DNA of 64,000 bases from Nemophila menziesii (taxonomy: Eukaryota > Streptophyta > Magnoliopsida > Boraginales > Hydrophyllaceae), in assembly GCA_029959085.1 (NCBI GenBank), contig JARWIR010000017.1:23115507-23179506 (forward strand), read 5' to 3'. The notes beneath the pieces are model-generated. The model did not search any database. It saw nothing but the letters and a program-made list of their open reading frames with translations, and was not told the origin of the DNA. Shown one piece after another: positions 32,304 to 43,980 of this stretch (position 1 is its first letter; each line of letters begins with the position of its first letter). A program made the translations under genes and the position numbers.

Positions 32304-32638
32304 TCATTCCTTAACATAACCTCCCAAACAGTGAGTGAGGTTATCAAGATTTGTTATTCGAAATTTGCATTCTTTGGCTCTTATTCCTACTAGTTTCTCC
32401 GAAATAACCTTTGTGACCATGAATGGTCCTAGCCAAGAGCTTTTGGATTCACGCGTCTTAGGAGGTGGGTCAGGCTTTTTCATTGCGACTTCTTCGCCCA
32501 TTATGAACTCCTTTTTCTTTCTTTCTCTCTTAGGTTCCTTTGGAACCTTCGTGGAATGTGCCTTATCTTTTGTTTGTGCATGATCAAGGTGTGGACTTCC
32601 TTTAGGATATGGAGGATCTTTATTCGGTGGTTTCTTTC
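32304..32638 (-). CDS. Element B ORF2: short frame ending in the integrase C-terminal (GPF) motif
   Basis: An open minus-strand frame runs from the end of gag-protease through a lysine/proline-rich linker (DPPYPKGSPHLDHAQ, then VPKEPKRERKKKEF) into GEEVAMKKPDPPPKTRESKS, then SWLGPFMVTKVISEK and CLGGYVKE before the stop. Element I has the same frame with nearly the same residues from 63755 onward. In complete gypsy elements the W-GPF motif closes integrase, after RT and the DDE core. Here about 3 kb of pol is missing between protease and this motif. That both copies keep the frame open argues against random decay. Function unknown; it may be a nucleic-acid or chromatin tether. Confidence 0.7.
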
Positions 32639-33466
32639 TTAGTTTTTTTCCTCCATTCCTAAGGTTTCCACAACCTTAGTTGGCTCTTTTTCTACCTGCC
32701 CAATTACATCTAAACGGAAGCAATCCTCCTTGGAATCCAAAAACTTCATTGGCCTAAACACGTTGAATTTTACCTCCTCATCTTGGATACGCATAATCAA
32801 TTCTCCATTCTCTACATCAATAAGAGTACGCCCCGTGGCTAGGAATGGTCTTCCCAAAATAATGGGGATATTCCTATCCGCGTCGTAATCAAGTATAACA
32901 AAATTAACGGGAAAGATTAACGTACCTGCCTTGACGAGGACATCTTCTATTCGTCCCTCTTGATGTACGAGGGATCTGTCAGCCATCTGCAAGACCATAG
33001 AGGTCGGTTTCGAATTTCCTATCTTCAACTTCTCAAAAATTGATCTAGGCGTGAGGTTAATGCTCGCCCCCAAATCACACAAAGATTTTCCTTGCCACTC
33101 ATCTCCAATAGATATAGTAATAGTAAAACTCCCAAGATCAAGTAACTTAGGTGACAACTTACTTTGGCATATCGCACTACATTCTTCTGGCAAACCTATC
33201 ATTTCATTCTCGAGATATTTGCGTTTGTTGGTGATAACTCTCTTCAGGAATTTCAAATATTTTGGTATATCCTTGATAGCTTCTAAGAAGGGCATATTAA
33301 TGTTGAGCTTACTTAACACATTCAGGAATCTGTGATATTCAGCCATATCCCCTTTCTTCTGAACTCTTGAGGGGAAAGGTGGAGGAGGACGGTTCACTTC
33401 CACCACAACATCTTTCTTTTTGGATTTCTCCCTTGTAGCCTTAACAGGCTCTTTAATCACCTCTTC
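32639..33466 (-). pseudogene. Element B gag C-terminus and protease (separated from gag by solo LTR D)
   Basis: From solo LTR D inward: EVIKEPVKATREKSKKK, then the Athila gag signature NRPPPPFPSRVQKKGDMAEY, NINMPFLEAIKDIPKYLKFL and GLPEECSAICQSKLSPK. The retropepsin-like protease follows, with active-site DLGASINL (the DxGA form used by Athila proteases) and the terminal IILGRPFLATGRTLIDV. It ends LGMEEKN at 32639. No stop within this piece. The apparent ATG at 33472 comes from the inserted LTR; in the element before insertion the frame continued from 35048. It aligns closely with the intact frame of element I. Confidence 0.88.
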
Positions 33467-33471
33467 ACTCA

Positions 33472-35042
33472 TGGTGTATCCCTATTTGTGATGATTTAAT
33501 CTTAGTTGGAGACATCATTTTAGCTGTATTTATTAGGTTATATGCCGATTTTCTCTTGATTTACTACACTTTCCTATTTCTTGTCTTGATTTGATTATTT
33601 ATTATTTTTAGAACATATTGGGTTTAATTGTTTGTTAAATGTGAAGCTTTAAAGATATATGGAAATTAATTAGATGCCAAAACAATTGTAAGAGATAAAG
33701 GAAATAGGATATGCATGGAAATTGGAGATAAAGGGAGTAAGAGATAAGTATGGAAAGATAAAGTTGCCAAATAAATCTGAATTCCAGCAGATACGACCAT
33801 AAAAGTGATCATAACTCAAGATTGATTAGGAATTTGGAAGAATGGTCTGAAGGAAAGTGATAGAGCTTTCCGAGAAAATCAGTTTCGACATAAATAACGC
33901 GTCAAACGGATACGTATTGAAGGAGTTACAGCCTAAACAAAACAGCAAAAGTTATTACCTTTTCTATATTTTAGGGTTACGAATTTGAGTTGTGCTAGGA
34001 GCCCAAGTTACTTGTCTTCTCCTCCAAGAAAACGTTTTAGGGTTTCCTATACCCTATAAATACACCCTCTAATCAGAAGAAACACATCCTTGAAAAACCT
34101 TAAGCCAAGAGGAACCTTACAACAAGAGAAGAGAAGTTTGGAAGGAGCTGAACACCATATCATGTCCTCACAAGCCTTCAAATTTGTAATTGTTTTCTTT
34201 TCTTCTTCTAGTATGAACTAATTTACTTTTAGCTTAATATTTAGCATATATGTATGAATCCTAGACTTGTTTTACATCTATTTAAATTGGGATACCATTG
34301 TATTTAATTTGAATTCAGGTTTTATTCTCTGATGTGCTTTGATTTATTGTCTGTTTTCCTTGCGATGCGCAACATATAGGATTACCTTAATAGTAGTTAG
34401 ATGGTCACCCAGAAGGGGTGTCTAATTATTGAAACACCACATAAACGTCTAGTGTACGGAATTAATCCTGACAAGATTTGCCTAACTAGATAATCATTAA
34501 GGGTTTAATTTAATCACCAATCATCATTAGTAGGTCAGACTCACCAAGGACCCTAGTAGCGCAGGATAACCCTATTTCGAGTCCCCTCCTGATTATGAGG
34601 TCGCTACCCTAGTTCTCTCTCCGGGAATAGGGAGGAATTTAAAATCCTGGTTATTGCAATTCTACATAATTCACCCTTACATGTTTAGAATAAACAAGGC
34701 TAGTGGGGATTACTTGCTAGTTTCTCGAGCTAAACTCTCATACTATCTTCTCTTCGTATTTAATTATCTCTCTTTAATTTATTAGTTTAATTTTCTTATT
34801 TAAAAACCAAACAAAAATCTATTTGTCTTTTCTTTATTCTTGCGTATTATTTATTCTAGCTTTCTTATTTGCACTTGATAAATTGCATAAGTTCTTCCTG
34901 ACTTTCGTAGTATCTGAGGAACAGATTTTATTTATCATTAAAACTTGCATACGTCCTGAATACTTGCAGAACTGTGCTAGGCTAGGGTGTCTATTTTTTC
35001 ACTTATTTATATCATATTTTAATCACACCCTAGTCGACACCA
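33472..35042 (+). mobile_element. Solo LTR D (Athila-like family) inside element B
   Basis: 1571 bp, from TGGTGTATCCC (decayed TGATGTCTCCC) to AGTCGACACCA, flanked by the perfect duplication ACTCA (33467-33471, 35043-35047). Contains the family phrases GGAGACATCATTTTAG near the start, GTTTAATTGTTTGTTAAATG, AACTTGCATACGTCCTGAAT, and the plant-type CCTATAAATACACC TATA region near 34050. It interrupts gag and removes nothing, leaving a clean simple-insertion site. No internal region, so formed by LTR-LTR recombination. Confidence 0.92.
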
Positions 35043-35047
35043 ACTCA

Positions 35048-36830
35048 CGTCATCCACTGAATTCTCGACTACATTCTCAACTATAATAGGTTCTTCTTCT
35101 TTCTCAACTACATATTTTACCTCCTTTGGTTTAATAGGTACCTTTTTTTTCTTTCATAGTCGGGAAGGTAGGTGGTTGCAATTGCTTACCACTTCTGAGT
35201 GAAAGCGCATCACAATCTTCAAACTGGCGAGGATTCTCTCTATCACTTGGAAATTGTCCTTGTGGACGCTGATTTATCTGTTTTTCCAATTGAGACACTT
35301 GTTTTTAAAGAATTTTTAACGCAGCTTCTTGTTCCTTTACATTGGTCTCTTGCTGCTCTTGTGTACTCTTCTGATTTATGCCCACGAGTGCGTGCAAGTG
35401 TTCTTCTATGTGTATTGCCTTTTGATCAGATTTTCGCATGAATTGGTTCAGTTGTTCTTTTATCCTAGTTGATGTTTGAACGGAGGCTGTCATAAATTGG
35501 TTTATTTGGAGAGCTAATTCATTTGTTGTAATTGAACCCTCTTGTGGATGAGCCAGGAGTGCCTTCTGAGCAAGAATCTTTGTATAAGCATCATGCTGGA
35601 CCTGACCTCCCTGATATTGATTTCGCTGTCTAAGTTAATAATTGTTTCCCTAGGGCCTCAATTGATAAGTTCCTGGATTAATAGCTCCTTGTGGATTCGA
35701 ATATTAAAATCTGTGATGATTCTTATATTGATTACGATACCCTTGACAACTTGAATAATTATTACCTCGATTGTTAATGAAACACACAGATTATGGGTTA
35801 TTAGCGCATCCTTCCAAACTATGATCAATTGCCCCACAACTAGGACATATCTCTGGTTCTTGCACAACATTCACAATAGCTTGCTTATTAGACACATATA
35901 GTTGTTTTACCTCATTCTCAAGTGCGGCGATCTTAGCGTCCAGAGCTATTTTTGTATTTACATTCAAAGTACCTCTTTCTGAAACTCAAACCGATGATCT
36001 TGATGGTTGCCAACTCATTTCATTCTTTACAATTCTATCCAAAATAGCCAAAGCTTGATTAGTCGTGACCATCATGAGACCACCCTGACACATTGTATCT
36101 ACTTTCTCTTTGGAGGCTTCATCTAGACTACGATAAAATATTCCAAGCTGTAATTCAATTGAGTACCCATGTAATGGGCATTTTTGTAACAAAGATTGGA
36201 AACGAGTCCAAGCAACTCCTACAACTTCTCCCTATTCTTGAAAGAAACTAGCAACATCTAATTTCCCACTAAGTCTACCACTCTGATGATAATACCTGTC
36301 GGAAAATACAGTCTAAATTTTATCCCAAGTTAAGATCTCACAGTTTTGTTGCTGATCATACCATTCACTCGCTCCTCCGGTGAGAAAAAATGGGAACCTA
36401 TGAAAGTATATTTGTTCTTGGGTTACTCCAGGAGTGACATATGCATCACATATGTGCATGAATTTTTACATGTCTTGAATAGGATCTTTACGAGCTGTAC
36501 CACTATACTGTCCATACACTGATTAATCATACACGCGTCTGGTCTGAATCGGATTCCTTGAATTGCTGGTGGACAGAGTCCTAGTGGTGGTAGACGGAAA
36601 TGTCTATATTCGTTAGGTTGGATGAATCGCGGAGGATCTTCTTGAATTCCTGCACCATTATTGTTGAGCGGTTGTTGACCTCCCTGAGGAATTTGGAATT
36701 GAGCGTTTTGATTTTCTACTGGTGGATCTTGCACAACCGGTGGCACTACTGGGTTACCATGTTCATCCAACTGAATTCTGGGATCTTGAGCATTATGAAT
36801 GTTCAAATCCTACATTTCTCTTTCTTTCTT
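35048..36830 (-). pseudogene. Element B gag, N-terminal and central part
   Basis: Minus strand, broken into several frames. The start region MNIHNAQDPRIQLDEHGNPV lies near 36806, with QGIRFRPDACM; the capsid (retrotrans_gag) part GYSIELQLGIFYRSLDEAS near 36168 aligns with GFSEQQQLKIFYRGLDGTS of element I; a zinc knuckle CPSCGAIDHSLEGC (CX2CX4HX4C) lies near 35856-35815; and a coiled coil (LNQFMRKSDQKAIHIEEHL) near 35450. Frameshifts and stops near 36500, 36240, 35980 and 35780 show it is dead. It continues into 33466 after solo LTR D. Confidence 0.82.
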
Positions 36831-37015
36831 TGCTTTTTCCCTTGCCTCTTTCTCTCTCTTGTTTTTATCTTGGAAAAACATCTCGGGGTTTAAGTACATA
36901 CACCAACCTGTAAAACCTGAGAAGAGACAACACAAAGAAAAGCGTAAAACCAAAAAATAACATAAAAACAACAACTAAATCACTTACGGATAACACCGTG
37001 GTCACACGCTACCGG

Positions 37016-37032
37016 CCCTGGTAGCGGCGCCA
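37016..37032 (-). promoter_or_regulatory. Primer-binding site, element B (tRNA-Asp type)
   Basis: Minus strand TGGCGCCGCTACCAGGG, 14 of 17 bases of the tRNA-Asp complement, following the leader AGTTTT. Confidence 0.8.
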
Positions 37033-37040
37033 AAAACTAG

Positions 37041-40000
37041 GTGTGTGTTATAAAATAACACCCCTAAAAAGGAAAGACACATACCACAAGTGTACGGGTC
37101 GTCCAAGTAATACCAGATAAACGGGATTTCGATCTCAGGGACGGAATGGATATGACTTAAAATGTTATGAAATAAGTGAGGATAGTTGTTATATGACAAG
37201 AAAAGTAAATGGATAAAAATATGTTGGGTTTTTGTTAAGGACTAAAGTGCAAATAATGTATAATACTAAATCAACTAATGCAAAATAAGTAAGACACAAG
37301 TAAGTAAATATGAGTAGACACAAGAATGAGAAGGGTCCTTGAGTCTCGCAAGGGTTTCACCTAAATCTATTTAATCAATTATTTCGTTAAAGGGATGAAT
37401 CGATATTTGGTATTAGTCGGGATCCTAGTTTCTCCTAACCCCCGTCAGGGTGGACTTAGGAGCTATCCTAGGGTATTACAAACCCCGTCAGGGTGATTAT
37501 AAGCTACCTTTGAATGTTCAATTTTGTTACTGATGTCTCCCCATTTGTGATGATTTAATATTAGTTGGAGACATCATTTTAGTGTTTTAGAAGTCTTTCT
37601 AGTCGATTTTCCCATTAAATATTACACTTTCCTATTTCTAGTCTTGATTGGGTTTAATTATTTATTTAGTGTGAAGCTTTAAAGATATATATATATGGAG
37701 ATTAATTAGATGCCAAGTCAATTCTAAGAGATAAAGTAAAGAAGATATACATGGAAATTGGAGATAAGGAAACAAAAGCTAAAATATGGAAAGATAAAGC
37801 TACCAAATAAATCTGAATTTCACCACACACGACCACAAATGGGCTTATATCTCAAAATTGGTGAGGAATTTGGAAGAATGGTCAAGAGCAAAGTTAAAGA
37901 TCTTTCCGAGATGATGAATTTCGACTATTTATACGCGTCAAACGGATAAGTATTGAACCTGTATGACCAAAACGAAAACGGTGCTGATTATATATTTTAG
38001 GGTTACGAATTTGAGATGGGCTAGGAGTCCATTACTTACCTTCTCCTTCAAGAAAACGAATTATGTCTTCCTAAACACCTATAAATACACCCTTAAACCA
38101 TTGTAAACATGTCCTTGCACAGTTCCAAGTATAAGCTTAGTCCTTGCTTGTATTTTATCAGTTTTAAACAATAGCTTAGTCCTTATATTTATTATTCATC
38201 CTTAGGATCAAGCTATTCATCCAAGAAGCAAGATGACCTATAGAGGAAGACAAGAAGCACGAAGTTGGAAAGTGATAAACTCCTATTCTATATCTACCTT
38301 CTCTATATTTAGGGTAATTGGCTATAGATTGTGGCTTCACCATATTTTTAAGCTTTTATTATGTAAGTTTTACTTTTAATTGTTGGGTTATTATTTTGTC
38401 TACATTCATTAATACTATTTATTATTTTAATTGATTTGAGCTTGGCGTATATTTTTATTATGTGTTTTGACTTATTGTTACAACCCTAGATTTGACCAAT
38501 CTTAGGACTATTCTTAGTTATTGACAACACCACATAATCTTCTAGTAGTGACCCTACCTAGATAGCCATAATAGTTTGATTTAACCACCAATCATTACTC
38601 AAGGTTTCTTTACCCATGTTCCTTAGTAGTGGAGAGGTTGCTCCTAAGCCCACCCTGACGGAGGTTAGGTAGAATTTAGAATCCCGGTTAATATATAATG
38701 CTCAATGTGTGACAGATTAGAATAACTTAGTAAAATAGACTCATAATAGTAGCCCTAATTTATTTGACTTACATCCATATTTATTTATTTGCATTATTTA
38801 TTTATTCCCGGTAGATAATTATTCATCTTATCCTCTTTTTATATAAAACATCTAAATTCATCTACGCTTAGTTAATACAAGTAGATCTAATGGAATATAT
38901 CCCTGCGAACGAACTTGACTTATCATTAAAACTTGCAAACGATCGGTGATACTTGCAGTGAGTTCCGTGGTTCTCAAAGGTGTGTGTTATTTATTATTAT
39001 CTTTAATTATCTATTATTTTATCACACCTTTTCCCCCACCAGTTACCCAATTGGCTACAAGATTAATCAAGTCCGTCAGGGTCAATGACTTATACCTCGC
39101 GTCTATTACCTAGCTCCGTAATTAAAACCCCCCGTCAAGGTGATCATTACGCCACTATAATGAATAGATTACTTACTAATTCCTATTTTTGATTCATAAC
39201 TTCAAAGACAGTAAATAAATTCATGATAATAGTCAATACTAAATTACCCAATTCAAATAAAATCTTTCAATCCCAAATTCGGAAACAGTAATCAAATAAA
39301 TTGGGGCTCAACCCATTAAAGCGATTCTCAAGAACTTAAAGTATTTAGCTTATTATTGAAATAAAAACTAAATTAAAATAAAATTAATTCACTATCTCAA
39401 ATTACATAATAGAATAAAATAACCTAATTGAGGCGTTGGAATTGACTTTTGGTGGAAGAATGAGGATTCTTCACCTTTAGCTCCTTCTTCTGCCTTCTGC
39501 TCCAGACTCTTGCTCTTGAATTTTAGCGTAGAATGAATTGTGTGTAAAATAAAAGTCTAAAACCCTATTTATAAGAAGAAAATTTGACTTGGGCTATTAC
39601 TAAAGAAAATAAGTCAAATATTAAAAAGCCCAAATCCAATCTTTTAATTGAAATCCCGTAATTGGTGTACAACCCTTAGTAAAACGGCTGTAACTTCCTC
39701 AAATCAACTCCAAATCGACCCATTCCAGTTGCTAAATCTTTCTAACTCAATAAGGAATAATCTCTATTCCACGACCCAAAGGCTAAATCCATGTTTAAGT
39801 CGCTCAAAATCAGCAATTACTATCAGCCTTCCAGATTTGCAGCTTTCCTAGCCAACTCTTCAGGATATCTTTTCTCGCCTTTGACTTCTCTACTCGATCT
39901 AAGACTTTAATTCTCGATTCCTCTCCTTGTATTAGTGCTCCTTAGCATCCATGGACCTACAAACTTTACACTAGAAACAAACTAGTTAACGTGCAAAAGG

Positions 40001-40142
40001 TTTAAAAATGATATATAAAATTTCAAAATGAGAGAAATTAAAATATAACGAATTAATCCTAAAAGTTTAGCATATAAGTCAATCATTCACCTAAAAAGAT
40101 GTCTCCTAAGGGCATAAAATTAGAATAAAAAGGGAGACAGCA
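37041..40142 (-). repeat. Element B 5' LTR, split by solo LTR C
   Basis: The parts 37041-37530 and 39047-40142 match the 3' LTR in order. At the outer end TGCTGTCTCCC (minus) carries one change from the family TGATGTCTCCC. The PBS side reads ACACACCTAG, while the 3' LTR ends in GTAGACACCA, so the exact inner limit is uncertain by about 10 bases. Confidence 0.85.
37531..39041 (+). mobile_element. Solo LTR C (Athila-like family) inside the 5' LTR of element B
   Basis: 1511 bp from TGATGTCTCCCCATTTGTGA to CCCCCACCA, flanked by the perfect duplication GTTAC (37526-37530, 39042-39046). The 3' LTR of B shows the uninterrupted context. Carries the terminal hairpin TGATGTCTCC / GGAGACATCA in its first 50 bases. 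Close to solo LTR D in sequence, so C and D belong to one subfamily. Confidence 0.93.
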
Positions 40143-40147
40143 AAGAC

Positions 40148-40675
40148 GTGTTTCAATATGCTAGTACTGTACCTACTTTTGAACAAGTCATTACTGCTTT
40201 AAAAACCCGGGAAAATGAGATTAAAGTTAGCAAAAGAACTAGCTCTAATTTGTTTATAAAACCTAGAACAGATACTATATATCCACCTTAGGTGAACAAA
40301 CAGAAAAACTCTTTCCCTAACAATAAAAATAAGGGTAAGGAGACTAGAAAGTGCTTTCACTGTGGGAAAATTGGTCACTTAAAGAAAAATTGTTTTAAGT
40401 TGAAAAACAAATTATCTGCTAATATGAATGAGTCCAATGTGGTTAGCATGCCTAAGATTGATGATGATGTATATGAGGTACTAAATGTCACTGATAAGTC
40501 TAGTCATCTTAGTTGGATTCTTGGTTATGGTTGTACTTTTCACATGTGGCCCTTATTTGAATTGTTCCACGACCTGATTGAAACTTGTAATGAAACTGTG
40601 TATATGGGGAATGATCAAACTTGTGATGTGAAGGGTATTGGTAAGGTTAATATGATGGTAAACAAATTACCTTGA
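40148..40675 (+). pseudogene. Element F gag end and protease
   Basis: DVFQYASTVPTFEQV continues gag; the zinc knuckle CFHCGKIGHLKKNC (CX2CX4HX4C) is at about 40350; then the protease, where the expected D-S-G is replaced: the sequence reads WILGYGCTFHM near 40513, so the catalytic aspartate is lost. One stop lies before the knuckle and the frame ends at 40675. Confidence 0.85.
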
Positions 40676-40833
40676 TTAATGTGAGATTCATTCATGAGTT
40701 AAAAAGAAACTTAGTTTCTTTAGGATCCCTTGATGACCTTGGTTGTGTTTTTGAAGTGTCTGAGGGCAGTATACATGTGTATAGAAATTCCAAACTGCTT
40801 TTCTCTTGAACTATATCTGTTGGTTTATATGTT

Positions 40834-41679
40834 TTGAGTGGCACTCATATTTCTTGTTTAACTAACATTATTTATGAGCCTAAGCTTGCAGCTACTCGTA
40901 AGTGGCATTTGAGACTTGTGCATATGAGTCAACAAGGTCATACAATACACAGTAAGAATGGCAGTTTTGGTAAGGATACATTGTGTGATTTATTTTTCTG
41001 TAAGAACTGTGTATTGGCAAAACAACACAAACAAAAGTTTAAGGCCGGTGTACAGCTAGCCTCTAACTGTCTAGAATATGTTCATGTAGACTTATGGGGT
41101 CCTGAAAGGTATGATTCTCTTGGTATAGGTATATCTTGTCTATAGTCGATGACTATAGTAGACGGGTCTGGACTTTTCTTTTGAAAACAAAGGATGAAAC
41201 TTTTTCTAAAATAAAGGATTGGAAAGTTTTGGAAGAACATCAAACTGGTAAAACAGTTACAGTTTTAGAACTGACAGTGGTCTTAAGTTTTGCAATGAAC
41301 AGTTTGATAATTTTTGTAAAGAAAATGGTATTTTGAGACATAGAACTGTTAGAAATACCCCTTAGCAGAATGGTGTTGCTGAGAGGATGAATAGAACTCT
41401 TTTGGAAAAAGTTAGATGTCTTTTACTTACCTCTGGTTTGCCAAATTTTTTTTGGGGGGAAGCTTTTTACACTGCTACTTATTTAATCAACAGGAGCCCA
41501 ACAGGTCTATTGATTTTAAATCTCCTATGGAGGTTTGGACAAGATTCAAACCTGACTTATCACACTTAAGAATCTTTGGATGTGTTGCTTATGAACATAC
41601 TAAAGAAGGTAAACTTGACCCCAGATCTTTGAAATGTGTTATAATTGGTTACCAACAACAACATGGGGTTAAAGGTTAA
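40834..41679 (+). pseudogene. Element F integrase remnant
   Basis: GAG-pre-integrase (KWHLRLVHMSQQG, CVLAKQHKQKF) and integrase core pieces (VHVDLWGPERYDS, VDDYSRRVWTF, QNGVAERMNRTL, GLPNFFWGEAFYTATYL) in three frames with stops at 41143, 41334 and in the CCTTAGCAGAATGG stretch near 41360. FWGEAF and RIFGCVAYEH mark the transition towards RT. Confidence 0.85.
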
Positions 41680-42180
41680 AGATTGTAGGATAAGTATGTT
41701 GGTGGATTGAAAATTATTATAAGTAGAGATGTTATATTTGATGAATTTACTTTCCTTGTAATATTGTGAAGGTTACAGGTAGTGATGCTGCAACTGAACC
41801 TAATAGGAATACCTTGGGTGTAGAGTTTGAGGTGGAGCCACTTAGCCTTGTGCAGCCTATTGAGCCTTCAACTGGAGACCACCAAATGGAGCAACCCATG
41901 GATCAGAAGGATGATGATGAACAACCTTGACACAACTATTATGAAGAGGCTAACCACTTGTCTAAGTCAATAGGCAAAAGATAGGCCTAGGAGAGAAAGA
42001 AGAGTTCCTAGTAAATATTCCTATGCTGACTTGGTTTATACTGCTCTTACAGCTGCAGTTGAGATTAGAGATTCTGAACCCTACACTTACCTGGATGCTA
42101 TTAGATGTAAGAATAAAACTCAGTGGATCAAGGCTATGAATGACGAGTATAACTCATTACTACTCAACAAAACCTAGATT

Positions 42181-43284
42181 TTGGTTACTAAGCCTAGTGA
42201 GGATAAATTAGTTGAGTGCATATGGTTATATAAACTTAAAGAAGAGAGTTCTGAGAAGGATCCTCGTAGATATAAATCAAGATTTGTAGCTAAGGGTTAT
42301 ACTCATAGAGAAGGCATTGATTTAACTGAGATTTTCTCACCTGTCATTAAATTCAAAACAAATAGAGTTATGTTAGCATATTAAGCCTGTTTTAACCTTG
42401 AAATTGAGCAGTTAGATGTTAAGACAACTTTCTTACATGGAGACTTGGATGAAACTATTTACATGAGGCAACCTCAAGGCTATCATGATCCAACACTACC
42501 TGATCATGTCTACCTATTGAAAAAATATTTATATGGGCTACAACAGTCTTTTTTACAATTGTATAAAAGGCTTGATTCTTTTGTTTTGTCCCTTGGTTTC
42601 TTGAGATCTAGGTATGATTCTTGTTTTTACTTCACTTGGAAAGAAAATTGTGGGATTTACATTCTTTTGTATATGGATGATATGTTGATTAAATGTATTT
42701 CTCTGTCTTTAATTGATAAGTTAAAATGTGCATTGAAATATGAGTTTAATATGACAGACTTAGGACATGCTAGAAAGATTATGGGTATGATTATTGATAG
42801 AGATAGAAATAATTGCATATTAAGGTTACAATAGAAACCATATTTGAAAAAGATTGTTTCTAAATATGGAAACTTGAATTGCAAACATGTACAAATGCCT
42901 TTGACTGGACATTTTGTTTTGTCTAAACAACTTTGCCCAAAATCTCAGTCTGATATTCTGAAAATGGAAAATGTACCTTATTTTAATGTATTGGGTTCAC
43001 TTATGTATCCCATGATTAGTGTTAGGCCTGATTTGTCGTTTTCTATCTCTTTGCTCAGTAGATTCATGTCTAATCTAGGTTATGATCACTGGTTAGCTAT
43101 AAAACATGTGCTGGCTTATGTAAATTCTACTTTGAATATTGTATTGATATATAGTAATCATAATTGTCCTTTTGAGCTTGTTGGCTATGTAGATTCTGAT
43201 TTTGCAAGTTGTAGAGACTCTAGAAATTCTGCTATTGCCTACTGTTTTACCTTGGGAAAGAATTGCATATCCTGGAAATCTTAA
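42181..43284 (+). pseudogene. Element F reverse transcriptase and truncated RNase H
   Basis: RT blocks: RYKSRFVAKGYTHREGID, EQLDVKTTFLHGDLDETIYM, and the catalytic box as LLYMDDMLI (YMDD instead of the usual copia YVDD) near 42670. RNase H begins GYVDSDFASCRDSRNSAIAY near 43186 and stops at 43282-43284 after CISWKS. In-frame coding similarity continues only a few residues (LQPLVALS) before unrelated sequence starts near 43305. The end of RNase H, the polypurine tract and the 3' LTR are missing. Confidence 0.88.
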
Positions 43285-43289
43285 CTTCA

Positions 43290-43696
43290 ACCTTTAGTTG
43301 CTCTTTCCAACCTTTTGAGCTTAGATATGATATGAAAGAAATACCAGGAATCATGAAGGGATGAGCTTGAATGAAGATCAAATTTAGGAAAAAATTAGTT
43401 CATAAACTATTATAAATCTGCAAAGTAAAAAGATGAAGGAGAAAGCCACGATGGATTTAATTAAACGGATCAAGAAGTGAGGCTAAAGAATTTTAAAAGA
43501 GTGGGCCATGAATTTTATTTTTCTAATGTAATAGGTAGGTGGGCTTTACCTTTTATTTAGTTGGGCTCTACCTAGTATTTATTTGGTTTGGGCCGAAAAG
43601 TAAGCCTTTAAAATGTAATAGGGCTTGAAAGTTTCTTGTAAGGATAATGGTTTGCTGATTTTCAATTAATAAAATTTTGATTTGCTGATTAAAAAA
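43290..43696. other. Unassigned stretch between element F and repeat R1
   Basis: No frame. GGGCTTTACC / GGTTTGGGCC-rich text and AATTAATAAAATTTTG near 43665 resemble a plant 3' UTR with a poly(A) signal, but no gene adjoins it. Confidence 0.35.
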
Positions 43697-43980
43697 ATTT
43701 GTTCTATTAAAGTTCTATTTATAATCCTTTGGTTTGGTTTTTTACATTTATAGCCTTGTTTGGGTTGAACAAAATAATCTTTTACTTTTTTCGGTAGGTA
43801 CGGACCCACGAACGCTCGCAACCATGTTCACAAAATATAACCTTGATGGGTACGGACCCATGTCATTTTTTTGCATTTTTTATTAATTCCTTATTAATTG
43901 TCATTAAGTCATCTGATAGTTTGTCCATGTAAAATTTCATGTGGGTACGGACCCATTTCGAACAATAGCTAGATGGATAC

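Larger units (their letters stand above)
28147..40142 (-). mobile_element. Element B: non-autonomous Athila-like Ty3/gypsy element with two solo LTRs inside
   Basis: Minus strand. 5' LTR at 40142-37041 (split by solo LTR C), PBS at 37032-37016, broken gag at about 36830-35048 and gag-protease at 33466-32639 (split by solo LTR D), a frame ending with the integrase C-terminal motif at 32638-32304, 2.5 kb of non-coding DNA with purine tracts, 3' LTR at 29742-28147. The target duplication is AAGAT/AAGAC (28142-28146, 40143-40147; one transition). It has no RT, RNase H or integrase core. Confidence 0.88.
26740..43290 (+). mobile_element. Element F: degenerate Ty1/copia element, split by element B and lacking its 3' LTR
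   Basis: A 5' LTR-like promoter region, an iMet-type PBS at 27350, gag at 27664-28146, then (after element B, 28147-40142) the end of gag, protease, integrase, RT and part of RNase H up to 43284. The domain order is copia. The element ends abruptly inside RNase H, with no polypurine tract or second LTR. Stops and frameshifts occur throughout. It is the oldest element of this nest, since B lies within it and C and D lie within B. Confidence 0.85.

Noticed and set aside
33472..33472. Methionine start of the element B gag-protease at 33472
   Set aside because: The ATG is formed at the junction with solo LTR D; gag continues beyond the solo LTR at 35048.
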